Notes under the pieces: model-generated
The model's input: only the letters and a program-made list of their open reading frames with translations
Database searches by the model: none
Told to the model about the DNA's origin: nothing
DNA from: Vibrio fortis
Lineage (GTDB): Bacteria > Pseudomonadota > Gammaproteobacteria > Enterobacterales > Vibrionaceae
Reading direction: 5' to 3'
Length of the DNA: 64,000 nt
NCBI RefSeq assembly: GCF_024347475.1
Contig: NZ_AP025489.1
Location: 248,001-312,000 of the forward strand
Shown: piece by piece, positions 17,924 through 26,406 of the stretch
How the letters are laid out: every line of letters starts with the position of its first letter
How positions within the stretch are numbered: position 1 is the stretch's first letter
Program-made: the position numbers and the translations under genes

Positions 17924-19120
17924 ATGCAAGTTATAGAAATAGATGGTTTTCTTTCTTTTACCCTCGCTATCGTTTTGCTGTTTATTGGCAAGTTTGCGAC
18001 GATGCGTTTTCAAGTTTTGCAAAAATACAGTATTCCAGAACCCGTCATTGGTGGGTTTATTTGTGCACTTATCGTCGCCATCGTTTATTCAATATTTGAT
18101 CTAACAATCGAGTTTGATTTGGCGATAAGAGACACCTTGCTGCTCTACTTTTTTGCGGGGATTGGTCTCAACGCAAGTTTTAAAACGCTGATATCTGGCG
18201 GAAAGCCATTATTTGTTCTCACTTTACTTGCCGTTATCTATATTGTTTTGCAAAACATCATCGGGGTTAGTGTCGCTTCATTACTGGGGTTAGAACCTTT
18301 ACTTGGTTTGATGGCAGGCTCAATTTCACTGATCGGTGGTGTGGGCACGACAATGGCATGGTCTCCAACCTTTGCAGATATGGGACTAGAGGGTGCGTCC
18401 GAGGTTGGACTTGCTGCTAATACTCTCGGTCTGATTTCCGCGTGTTTAGTTGGTGGGCCGATTGCTAATTACTTGATTAAAAGACATAAACTGACACCGA
18501 ATACAGACCATAACTTAGATATTGGTGTTTGCCACAATGAAAAAACCACACTTGACCACTTTGGTTACTTATACGCTTGGCTCATGCTCAACTTGTGCCT
18601 AATCGTGGGATACTTCATTAACCTAGGGTTTGAAGCCATTGGTTTGCAATTGCCTATGTTTGTCGCCTGTCTCGTCGCTGGTATTTTGATTGGAAATAGC
18701 AAGTCTCTGCTGCTACGTAAAGAAAAAAACAAAAACGCTCAACTTGGTCATGCACTTATCTCGGATATTTGTTTGGGTATGTTCTTAACGATGGCGTTGA
18801 TGGGACTGCAACTTTGGCAGCTACAAAGTACGATAATGTTCCTTGCAACCGTAATGTTCTTTCAAGTTGCACTTTCAATTGCTTTTACCATTTGGGTAGT
18901 ATTTCGCTTTATGGGGAAAGACTACGAAGCGGCGGTGATAGGCTCAGGCTTTGGCGGTATTACCCTCGGTTCGACGGCAACAGCCATCGTCAATATGACT
19001 GCTGTGACACAGCAATATGGCGCTGCACATAAAGCATTTATCATCGTTCCCTTAGTGTGTGGGTTCTTTATTGATATTGCTAATGCGTTGATTATAAATT
19101 CTTTTTTTACTTATTACTAA
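17924..19120 (+). CDS. gltS: Sodium/glutamate symporter GltS
   Basis: 398 residues with about ten membrane spans. The family blocks IPEPVIGGFICALIVA, FFAGIGLNASFKTLISGG and GSISLIGGVGTTMAWSPTF near the first re-entrant loop, and GGITLGSTATAIVNMTAVTQQYG in the second, match GltS, which imports glutamate with sodium. A small hydrophobic ORF precedes it. Neighbouring genes give no hint of a pathway. Confidence 0.93.
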   Translation: MQVIEIDGFLSFTLAIVLLFIGKFATMRFQVLQKYSIPEPVIGGFICALIVAIVYSIFDLTIEFDLAIRDTLLLYFFAGIGLNASFKTLISGGKPLFVLTLLAVIYIVLQNIIGVSVASLLGLEPLLGLMAGSISLIGGVGTTMAWSPTFADMGLEGASEVGLAANTLGLISACLVGGPIANYLIKRHKLTPNTDHNLDIGVCHNEKTTLDHFGYLYAWLMLNLCLIVGYFINLGFEAIGLQLPMFVACLVAGILIGNSKSLLLRKEKNKNAQLGHALISDICLGMFLTMALMGLQLWQLQSTIMFLATVMFFQVALSIAFTIWVVFRFMGKDYEAAVIGSGFGGITLGSTATAIVNMTAVTQQYGAAHKAFIIVPLVCGFFIDIANALIINSFFTYY

Positions 19121-19382
19121 ACGTTTATGATGTGAAAACGTTAAATGTATTGGTGCTAAGATACTCTTCTGTGCCGAGTTAAAATCAGCTAACGAATGTT
19201 TTGGCTTAGTCGTTGAGTCTGTGTTTGTGAGGAGATTTTCGAGGGACGTCTTCTCTATTAATATGTTCTTTTTTAGGAATACGACTTGGTTTGATATCTC
19301 GCGCACTAAGTCCATTTCGCGCGCCATGAATACTACTTCAGGCTCATGCCTAGTGTATGGGTACGTATGACTAGTTTTCAGT

Positions 19383-19865
19383 TCACCAAGTTCTATCTAA
19401 ATCTTTAGCGTATAAAGTAATGGCGCGCTGATACTCTTTAATAGCATCACTATTAGTGGTTGATACTAAAAGTTCAAGGAGTAGGGATGTGGCTTCTTTA
19501 TGGCGCCCTAAGTTGTAAAGACACATTGCATAGAAAGGCTGAACTTCAACAGAATTGGGGTATTCGCTTAGCGTTTGCTCGAAGTAGGTTAGTGCCTCCG
19601 AATACATACCAAGACTTCGATAAGTGCTCGCTAGCCCAAACAAAGCATCAAACCTTTCTACCGACGATAGTGAACCTGAAAGAGAAGATAGATAAGGCTC
19701 TATCGCTTCTTGCTCTTTACCCTCATTATCGTATGACCAAGCAATCTGCAAGTGAGCCTTAGCAGCAAAGGTTTCATCGTTTAATAGTGTTTTAAGTAAG
19801 GCTCTTGATTCTTGGTATTTGGACTCTTTCCGTAATTCGATTGCTTGTTTGATGATACTTTCCAT
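19383..19865 (-). CDS. Tetratricopeptide-repeat protein
   Basis: 160 residues, start behind GAGGAA. Several helical TPR units are visible (AHLQIAWSYDNEGKEQEAIEPYL, DALFGLASTYRSLGMYSEALTYFEQTL, PFYAMCLYNLGRHKEATSLLLELL). No signal peptide, so a cytoplasmic interaction module. It resembles the short TPR proteins annotated in Bacillales and vibrios without known role. Confidence 0.82.
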   Translation of the reverse strand: MESIIKQAIELRKESKYQESRALLKTLLNDETFAAKAHLQIAWSYDNEGKEQEAIEPYLSSLSGSLSSVERFDALFGLASTYRSLGMYSEALTYFEQTLSEYPNSVEVQPFYAMCLYNLGRHKEATSLLLELLVSTTNSDAIKEYQRAITLYAKDLDRTW

Positions 19866-19928
19866 AATATTCCTCGTAGCTTATAGCGTGAGTGTTTCAA
19901 GTCTCTCTTAATAATTGGTTTGCTGCTT

Positions 19929-20417
19929 TTACAGTGAGTTACTTGAATTGTTTATGTGCATAACGACGTCGTGTTGGCTAACAACCTTGATGCCATTTTG
20001 ACGAAGTAGTGCTGTCGTAATCCCCGCGCCTTGGATTTTTACGCCTTCAAATTTTCCATTATATATCAGAGAACTACCACAAGAGGGGCTACCATCAGTC
20101 AAAATCGCCGTCGATATGTTTTCTTGCTGACAAAGTTCTAGAGCCAGTTCTGCTCCTTTGAGAAACTCTTTCGTCACGTCTGAGTCATCCTTGCCCCTAA
20201 CTTTTGAAGAACCATTGATGACATCGCAACCCTCACCTCCGCAGATCTCAGCAGGCACTCTTGGAGTCGGTAAGCCACCAGCAACTTCAGGGCAGAAAGA
20301 GACGACCTCGTTCTTTTCAATAAACTTCTGAAATTGAAGAGAATCTGGCTTTAAATCATTCCCGTCATAACGCACTTTGCATCCAAGCAAACATGAACTC
20401 ACCAACACTTTACTCAT
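19929..20417 (-). CDS. DUF523-family protein
   Basis: 162 residues beginning at the ATG behind AAGGTG (three codons after the longest frame start). The conserved cysteine-rich N-terminus VLVSSCLLGCKVRYDG, VSFCPEVAGGLPTPRVPAEI and ILTDGSPSCGSSLIYNG are DUF523 signatures. Function is unknown; clustered Cys suggests metal or cluster binding. It stands alone with a 63-base gap to the TPR gene. Confidence 0.88.
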   Translation of the reverse strand: MSKVLVSSCLLGCKVRYDGNDLKPDSLQFQKFIEKNEVVSFCPEVAGGLPTPRVPAEICGGEGCDVINGSSKVRGKDDSDVTKEFLKGAELALELCQQENISTAILTDGSPSCGSSLIYNGKFEGVKIQGAGITTALLRQNGIKVVSQHDVVMHINNSSNSL

Positions 20418-20738
20418 AACTAACACCTTAAACCTACGAATAACTTTGGGGATTTAAACATGTACATCGTTAAGGTGAAAGACCAATGTATATTGAAGCT
20501 GTAGAAGATGAGCACGAGACCTAAATTGGGAAAGGGTGCCCCTATTTACCAAGTACTCGACGTTAAGGCTCTGAATAGTTGTACGTGGATAGCGGAGGGG
20601 GAGAAATCCAGATTTACTCTGTTCTAATCGGCAGTTGCGATGAGCGTTAGTGGTTGGCCAGCTAGGCAACTACCATCCAGCAGCATCAGTGGATTGTATT
20701 CTTCAACCAACCAGATGCGCTGAATGTAGAGCTGAGGC
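20418..20738. other. Intergenic stretch without recognised feature
   Basis: About 320 bases between the DUF523 gene and phaJ. No ORF with a credible ribosome site, strong hairpin or operator was seen. Confidence 0.5.
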
Positions 20739-21137
20739 TTAAACGGAGTACATCACCGTTGCTTCGCCGTCGACTGCGACTTCACCGTTCGCGTTCAATA
20801 CCTGAGTCGATATTACTGCAATGGGTTTGTCGTCGCGTACGCTAGTGACTTCGACCTTGGCGGTGACGGTTTCGCCGACAAAGATAGGGCGAACAAACTT
20901 CAAGGATTGTCCTAAGTAGATGCTGCCCGCTCCGGGTACTTTTGAGGCCAATAGGCCAGAGATAAGGCTAGATGCAAGCATGCCATGTACGATGGGGCGC
21001 TCAAATTGCGTGGTTTTAGCGAAATCTTCATCTAAGTGGATTGGGTTATTATCTTCCGAGACGCTCGCAAACGCTTCGACGGTTTGTTTATCTAGGGTCT
21101 TTTCTATGGTGGCAGTCTGGCCGATTTCTGGCTTCAT
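20739..21137 (-). CDS. phaJ: (R)-specific enoyl-CoA hydratase, MaoC family (PhaJ-like)
   Basis: 132 residues with the hot-dog hydratase block FASVSEDNNPIHLDEDFAKTTQFERPIVHGML, where Asp and His are catalytic. Such enzymes hydrate enoyl-CoA from beta-oxidation to (R)-3-hydroxyacyl-CoA, the monomer for polyhydroxyalkanoate. Its ATG overlaps the PhaC stop by one base, so translation is coupled. This gives the synthase a direct monomer supply from fatty acids. Confidence 0.9.
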   Translation of the reverse strand: MKPEIGQTATIEKTLDKQTVEAFASVSEDNNPIHLDEDFAKTTQFERPIVHGMLASSLISGLLASKVPGAGSIYLGQSLKFVRPIFVGETVTAKVEVTSVRDDKPIAVISTQVLNANGEVAVDGEATVMYSV

Positions 21138-22894
21138 TACGCGGACTCCTTTTCCATTTCTGTTTCTTGTGCGATGACATCTTGAATGCGCTGTTTCACG
21201 TATTTACCCGGTGCGTCGAGTTCACCATCAAGTTCACGAGCTGGAATCATTTCAGAGAAGTTACGCTCATCAACCCAGCTTTGCCAATGTGACCACCATG
21301 AGCCTTGATGTTTGTCAGCACTTGTAAGCCATTGAGAAGGTGCTTGGTCGTTATTCTCATTGGTCCAGAAGCCGTATTTATTTGAGTCGGCGTGATTCAT
21401 TGGCCCAGCAATGTGCCCGCTCTCCGTAAGTACAAACTTATTGTCTCCACCTAATAGTTTAGTGCCTTCAAAATTGCCATCCCACAGGGCGATATGATCA
21501 TCAATGGCAGATAGGAAGTAGGCGGGTGACTTAACCTTACCCAAATCGATAGTCACGCCATCTATCACCAGTTCGCCTTTGGCGAGTCGATTCTCAAGAT
21601 AGCACTGACGTAGCAGTTGGTTATGGGTCGCGGCGGTCACGTTGGTGTTGTCACAGTTCCAGTAGAGCAGGTCAAACGCCATTGGGCTTTCGCCTTTCAA
21701 GTAGTTGGAGATGTAGTAGTTCCAATACAGACTGTTTTCACGGAGCAGACTAAATGACACTGCCATTTGGCGACCGTCCATATAACCGCGTTGGTTGTTT
21801 TGTGCTTCAATGCTGCTGATGATTGGGTCATTGATGAACACACCTAGCTCACCGGGTTTAGTGAAGTCGAGAATGGTGGTGAGTAAAGTGACCGACTTAA
21901 TGCGTTGCTTGCGGCGTTTGCCGGAGAGGTAAGCCATGGCTGCGACTAAGGTTGTGCCTCCAATGCAGTAGCCAATGCCATTGACTTCGCGCTCGCCGGT
22001 AACATTTTCAATTGCATCAAGCGCGGGTAATACGCCTTGAGTAACGTAGTTGCCGAAGTCGACATCTCGCATTTGTGCATTCGGGTTTACCCAAGAGATC
22101 ATAAACACCGTGTGACCTTGGCTGACCAACCATTTTACGTAAGAGGTCTCGGGGTTAACGTCCATGATGTAATACTTGTTCACGAAGGGCGGTACGATCA
22201 GTGTTGGACGTTTATAGACTTGCTTTGTGGTTGGTTTGTATTGAATCAGCTCAAACATCTCATTTTGGAACACGATCTTTCCTGGAGTCGAAGCAATGTT
22301 CTCACCCAAAGTGAACTGGTTCTTATCCGTCATGCGAATGTTGAGGATGTCGGCACTTTGCTCTAAGTCTTGACGAAACTGCTTCATTCCTTGGATAAGG
22401 TTTTCACCGTTACTGTCCATGGTTAGCTTGAGTATCTCGGGGTTGGTCGCAACAAAGTTACTTGGCGACATGGCATTGAGGTACTGACGAGTGAAAAATG
22501 AGAGGCGTGTTTTGGTTTCGTCATCCAAGTCCTCACTGTTTTCTACTGATTGCTGAATGTTGTCACAGGCAAGCTTGTAGCTCTCTTTGATGTAGCGATA
22601 AAGCGGTGTATCGTTCCAAGCTGGGTCACGGAAGCGGCGATCGGTCTCTTTGGTTTGTTCTTGGGTGCCAAGAATACAATCGTTGAGCAGACTGACTTGT
22701 TGTGTCCACCAATTCATCTGCTGTTCGACCAGATTAGTTGGGTTTTGCACCATTGAATTTGCCCACTTTGAAAAGTCTTCTGATTGGGTTTTCATCAGTG
22801 TGGATTGTGTTGGCTGACTTAGGTTGTCCATCCATGCTTGCCCATATTGGGACATAAGATTCATCATACCTTCAAAGGGCGATTTATTTTCCAT
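21137..22894 (-). CDS. phaC: Class I poly(3-hydroxyalkanoate) synthase
   Basis: 585 residues from the ATG with AAGGA 7 bases upstream; the longer frame from 22966 has no good site. The lipase-like box GYCIGG holds the catalytic Cys310; an Asp and His follow in the C-terminal part (SAIDDHIALWDG, TESGHIAGPMN). It polymerises (R)-3-hydroxyacyl-CoA into storage granules. Middle gene of a phaP-phaC-phaJ group. Confidence 0.95.
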   Translation of the reverse strand: MENKSPFEGMMNLMSQYGQAWMDNLSQPTQSTLMKTQSEDFSKWANSMVQNPTNLVEQQMNWWTQQVSLLNDCILGTQEQTKETDRRFRDPAWNDTPLYRYIKESYKLACDNIQQSVENSEDLDDETKTRLSFFTRQYLNAMSPSNFVATNPEILKLTMDSNGENLIQGMKQFRQDLEQSADILNIRMTDKNQFTLGENIASTPGKIVFQNEMFELIQYKPTTKQVYKRPTLIVPPFVNKYYIMDVNPETSYVKWLVSQGHTVFMISWVNPNAQMRDVDFGNYVTQGVLPALDAIENVTGEREVNGIGYCIGGTTLVAAMAYLSGKRRKQRIKSVTLLTTILDFTKPGELGVFINDPIISSIEAQNNQRGYMDGRQMAVSFSLLRENSLYWNYYISNYLKGESPMAFDLLYWNCDNTNVTAATHNQLLRQCYLENRLAKGELVIDGVTIDLGKVKSPAYFLSAIDDHIALWDGNFEGTKLLGGDNKFVLTESGHIAGPMNHADSNKYGFWTNENNDQAPSQWLTSADKHQGSWWSHWQSWVDERNFSEMIPARELDGELDAPGKYVKQRIQDVIAQETEMEKESA

Positions 22895-22974
22895 TCTGAC
22901 ATCCTTGTAAGAAGTGATGCTGAGAGATGGCGATGCTGATTGTTGTGCTTCGCCATCAACCGACAAACAATAAA

Positions 22975-23325
22975 TTAAGCACTTTTCGCGGTTTTAACCG
23001 CAGAAGCCGTCAGCTCATCAGCGGCAGATTTAAAATCTTGACCAAGTTGAGTCAGCTTTTGGCTATCTTCCATTAGCTGCTGTGAAATTTTACTTGCCAC
23101 TTCCATCTGTTTTGAGCCGTATGCAGGGATGTCTTGCGGCTGCTTTAATGATGCGAGGCTTTGCAAAGATTCATTGCCAAGCGCGCTGTATGCTTGCAGG
23201 CTATCAAGTTGAATCTTGGTCAGTGTCTCGATGTTTTTTGTTACTAGCTGATTGAAGTTGTAGAACGGGTTAGTTACAGACTCTAGCTGTGACGTGAAGG
23301 CTTTAAATGTTTCCTGAGTAGACAT
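22975..23325 (-). CDS. phaP: Phasin (PHA granule-associated protein)
   Basis: 116 residues from the ATG with AAGGA upstream. Mainly helical and amphipathic, with FKAFTSQLESVTNPFYNFNQLVTKNIETLTKIQLDSLQAY, typical of phasins that coat PHA granules. It is the first gene of the group, 80 bases before phaC. A perfect FNR-type box lies about 100 bases upstream of its start. Confidence 0.88.
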   Translation of the reverse strand: MSTQETFKAFTSQLESVTNPFYNFNQLVTKNIETLTKIQLDSLQAYSALGNESLQSLASLKQPQDIPAYGSKQMEVASKISQQLMEDSQKLTQLGQDFKSAADELTASAVKTAKSA

Positions 23326-23416
23326 AGTTTCATTCCTTGTACTAAGCAAATAGGGGAAGTGAGTGTTCACTTCCCATGCAAGTTATTGTTCGAAATGTTG
23401 CGCAACAGTTAACATA

Positions 23417-23430
23417 TTGATCAAGATCAA
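23417..23430 (-). promoter_or_regulatory. FNR box upstream of phaP
   Basis: TTGATCAAGATCAA matches the FNR consensus TTGAT-N4-ATCAA at all ten defined positions. It lies 92-105 bases before the phaP ATG, in the only gene-free stretch before the operon (23326-23728), which shows nothing else certain. FNR control would couple polymer storage to oxygen limitation. A Crp-type protein could also use a related site. Confidence 0.7.
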
Positions 23431-23728
23431 AGCGAAAGTCATCCTGTTAAATGAGTGGAAAATTGCTCCAAAAATCGATGGATTTAAACATTTGTTTGAA
23501 TTTTCTGTTTAAGTGCTCAAACCCCTAAACAGGTGGGTGGATCCAAGGGGTGTTTGATATGAGCCGCGTTTTATACAGCTTGCCTAATTCAGTCGATGAA
23601 TTGGCGAAAATGTGAGCACGGTCACTTTGACTGACTGAGTTTAGCGTGTCCTGTGAGGTCTGGATCGGTCGTGTTGGTTTTTGGATATGAGCTCTTTCGG
23701 GGAGCTTTGTAACCCGTCGACGGAGAAT

Positions 23729-24445
23729 TCACTTCAAATGTCTGCCGCCATCAAGGTGCAACGTTCTCCCTGTCATGTAGTCACTGGCCAACACATACTT
23801 GATGCCCGCTATCACTTCTTCAAAGCCTGCCTCCGCGGGAATTAAGGCCTTTTGCAGAGCTTTAGCTTTGTATGCGTCGTCATCATGATCATTGAATTTA
23901 ATCATAGCCGGAGAGACGGTGTTTACCTTCACCTTGGGAGCCAGCATGGTAGAAAACGAAAGCGTTAGGTTGTTGAGCGCAGCTTTACTTGCTGCGTACG
24001 CGATGTGTTTTTTGCTGCCTTTCTCCGCGACGTAATCACTGATGTGGATGATGTCTGAGGTTGTATCACCAGCTATTAGTTGTTCTTTGAGCGCGAGATT
24101 AACCAAATAAGGTGCTGTTACATGAACCGTCATCATCTGATTCATGATTTGTGGAGCGTTTTCACTCGGGTTTTGCTTGTTTTCGGGCTTCCAATCAGAC
24201 GCGTTATGTATGACCGCTCGAAGTGCCCGGTATTCTTCACCAACATAATGAAGAAAACCTTCTAGGCTGCTTGGCTGGTAAAAATCTACCAGTTGCAAGT
24301 CAGCCCCTTTGTCGCGCAGTTGTTGCAATTGAGGATAGTCGCTTCGGTACGTCCCGATCACTTTGTATCCATCCGACAAGAGTTGCTGTGCTAGCGCGAA
24401 CCCAAGACGTTTGCCCACGCCGGTTATTAGAATCGTCTCACTCAT
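23729..24445 (-). CDS. folM: Dihydromonapterin reductase FolM
   Basis: 238-residue short-chain dehydrogenase. The N-terminal GVGKRLGFALAQQL is the variant nucleotide motif of FolM, with HNASDW and the catalytic Y-x3-K in YAASKAALNN. FolM reduces dihydromonapterin to tetrahydromonapterin. Its ATG overlaps the folE stop (ATGA). It is the last gene of folK-folX-folE-folM. Confidence 0.88.
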   Translation of the reverse strand: MSETILITGVGKRLGFALAQQLLSDGYKVIGTYRSDYPQLQQLRDKGADLQLVDFYQPSSLEGFLHYVGEEYRALRAVIHNASDWKPENKQNPSENAPQIMNQMMTVHVTAPYLVNLALKEQLIAGDTTSDIIHISDYVAEKGSKKHIAYAASKAALNNLTLSFSTMLAPKVKVNTVSPAMIKFNDHDDDAYKAKALQKALIPAEAGFEEVIAGIKYVLASDYMTGRTLHLDGGRHLK

Positions 24446-25080
24446 CGTAAAAACTCTGCTCTGGTTTGAGGGTTAGTCTTAAAGATTCCGCCTAATGCAG
24501 TTGTCGTAGTTTCAGAGTTGGCATCCATAACGCCTCTGGATTTCACGCAGTAGTGAGTGGCTTTGATGGTCACAGCAACGTTCTCTGTCTCAACGAGAGT
24601 CTGTATCGCGACTAAGACTTGTTGCGTCAGGCGCTCTTGCACTTGCGGGCGCTGAGCGAAAAATCGAACAATACGATTGATTTTGGACAGCCCGAGTATT
24701 TTAGATTCAGGGATGTAGGCAACTTGCGCTAAACCGTCAATGGTGATGAAGTGGTGTTCGCACGTCGATGTTAAGTCAATGTCGGATACCTTAACCATTT
24801 CATCGACCGACATTTTGTTATCTATGACGCTGATTTTAGGGAAGTTGTTGTAGTCTAACCCCGAAAAGATTTCGTGGACATACATCTTTGCAATACGATG
24901 TGGGGTCTCAGCGAGACTGTCATCGGTTAGGTCCAACCCTAGTGTGCTCACTACTTCAGTTAGCAGTCCTTTGATGCGATTGTATTTTTGATCACTGTTC
25001 ATTTCGCTCGGTGTCATTGGCGTCTCAAGCCCTTTGGCGAGCAAGGCGTCTCTTACTTTTTCTGCTTCTGTGCTTAACAT
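24442..25080 (-). CDS. folE: GTP cyclohydrolase I
   Basis: 212 residues from the ATG behind AAGGAG (spacing 7); the frame extends upstream only by overlapping folX. Zinc and catalytic blocks STCEHHFITIDGLAQVAYIP and ATHYCVKSRGVMD are intact. It converts GTP to dihydroneopterin triphosphate, the first step of pterin synthesis. Here it is next to folX and folM, so its product probably flows to monapterin as well as folate. Confidence 0.95.
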   Translation of the reverse strand: MLSTEAEKVRDALLAKGLETPMTPSEMNSDQKYNRIKGLLTEVVSTLGLDLTDDSLAETPHRIAKMYVHEIFSGLDYNNFPKISVIDNKMSVDEMVKVSDIDLTSTCEHHFITIDGLAQVAYIPESKILGLSKINRIVRFFAQRPQVQERLTQQVLVAIQTLVETENVAVTIKATHYCVKSRGVMDANSETTTTALGGIFKTNPQTRAEFLR

Positions 25081-25091
25081 TGCCTCACTCC

Positions 25092-25469
25092 TTATGAATT
25101 GTTGTCTTGGTCTGCTTCGTAGCTCAGGGTGAGCGAAACAGAATCTGCGAAACGCAGTGCATGAGGCTTGTCGATTCTCACTTGAGCGTATCGTACCCAC
25201 GAATGGTCAATACAGATGCCAAGTACGTCACTGGTTAATTTTTCTAGAAGCAAGAATCGTCCAGACTCGACGTGTTGAATGATCTTCTTGCAAATGTTTT
25301 TGTAGTTGAGCGCGTTGTCCACATCATCAGCGAGACACAAGTTGTTTGCTGGATAGTGGATTTCTGCATTGATAACGATGTCTTGCTGTTTGGTTTTTTC
25401 TTCTTCGTTGAAGCCGATGAAGGTTCTTAGTCTGAGGTTTGTAATGGTGATAATGGCGTTGTGATTCAT
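25092..25469 (-). CDS. folX: Dihydroneopterin triphosphate 2'-epimerase FolX
   Basis: 125 residues. NLRLRTFIGFNEEEKTKQQDIVINAEIHYPANN, DDVDNALNYKNICKKIIQHVES and RFLLLEKLTSDVL closely follow E. coli FolX rather than FolB. The enzyme epimerises dihydroneopterin triphosphate to the monapterin form. The start at 25469 fits the family N-terminus; AAGGA lies 12 bases upstream, somewhat far. Second gene of the cluster. Confidence 0.9.
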   Translation of the reverse strand: MNHNAIITITNLRLRTFIGFNEEEKTKQQDIVINAEIHYPANNLCLADDVDNALNYKNICKKIIQHVESGRFLLLEKLTSDVLGICIDHSWVRYAQVRIDKPHALRFADSVSLTLSYEADQDNNS

Positions 25470-25581
25470 GACAATGTCCAATCCTTAGAAAGTGAAGTCA
25501 CTTACGTGCTTGTTTTGATAAAAGATCAATAAAACTCAGGCGATTCAGTGGTCAGCGTCCTTCTCAAAGTGTTTACAAGAG

Positions 25582-26079
25582 CTATGTGAAATCGAGCTTA
25601 AAAGGGATGGGGTTGGTTTTCTGACTCAATTGGTCGAAGTTATCCCAGAGCTGCTGAAAGGAAATATCTAAAGTGGGGTGGCGTTTTTGGGGCGCAATAT
25701 CGACGAGTGGTCGAAGCACAAAGGCGTACTCTGTGATTTCACCTCTAGGCAGTTCCACTCCATCAATGATGCCGACCAGATCGTCGTAGAGGAGGATGTC
25801 GATATCCATCGTTCGCGCTGCATACGCTTTGGTCTCGCGCTGACGACCATTATCTAATTCGATCTGACGCAGGACTTTAGCAAGCGCTGCCACAGGTAGG
25901 TCACATTCAAACCCAACGACTAGGTTTAGGAAGTTGTCACCTTCAAAACCCACAGGCACACAATCGTAGAACCTAGATATCTGTAGAGGGGCGAAGCTAT
26001 CCTCCAGAGCTTTGAGAGCCTCTGTGGTGTGATGTTCGCGGTTGATGTTACTTCCGATGCTTAGATAAACGGTGGCCAT
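25582..26079 (-). CDS. folK: 6-hydroxymethyl-dihydropterin pyrophosphokinase FolK
   Basis: 165 residues from the ATG six bases after AAGGAAGAG; earlier starts lack spacing. LSIGSNINREHH, FLNLVVGFECDL and the signature RTMDIDILLYDD are FolK. It activates hydroxymethyl-dihydropterin for folate synthesis. A second folK is expected near the main folate genes elsewhere, so this one may be specialised. First gene of the cluster. Confidence 0.9.
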   Translation of the reverse strand: MATVYLSIGSNINREHHTTEALKALEDSFAPLQISRFYDCVPVGFEGDNFLNLVVGFECDLPVAALAKVLRQIELDNGRQRETKAYAARTMDIDILLYDDLVGIIDGVELPRGEITEYAFVLRPLVDIAPQKRHPTLDISFQQLWDNFDQLSQKTNPIPFKLDFT

Positions 26080-26313
26080 AGTCATCTCTTCCTTTTTAGG
26101 CAACCAGTTACGTTTCAATTGGTAGTTAAGATCAGCGATGTATCTTTTGGGTGTCTATAGAGTCAAAGAAAATAAGGCTTCGATGCAATTAAAACCATCT
26201 TGTTTGGGTCTTGTCTTTACTCACTGGATTATTGGTCATAACGTATTCTGAAATATCCTGAATGAGGTCTGGAACAATTGTGTTCCACAAGGGTAAACTT
26301 CAGACAAAGCCTT

Positions 26314-26343
26314 CTGTTAGGTATCTATCTGTTAGGTATCTGT
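26314..26343. repeat. Tandem 15-base direct repeat before the molybdoenzyme gene
   Basis: CTGTTAGGTATCTAT is followed directly by CTGTTAGGTATCTGT (14 of 15 identical), 64-93 bases before the start at 26407. Direct CTGTT-headed repeats recall TorR boxes (CTGTTCATAT) of TMAO reductase promoters, but the rest differs. It may be a response-regulator site. Confidence 0.55.
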
Positions 26344-26406
26344 GACAAACGTTGCGAGCCAATACAGCGGAGATAGCAGCGATCTAATCATTTAATAAGT
26401 AGCAAT

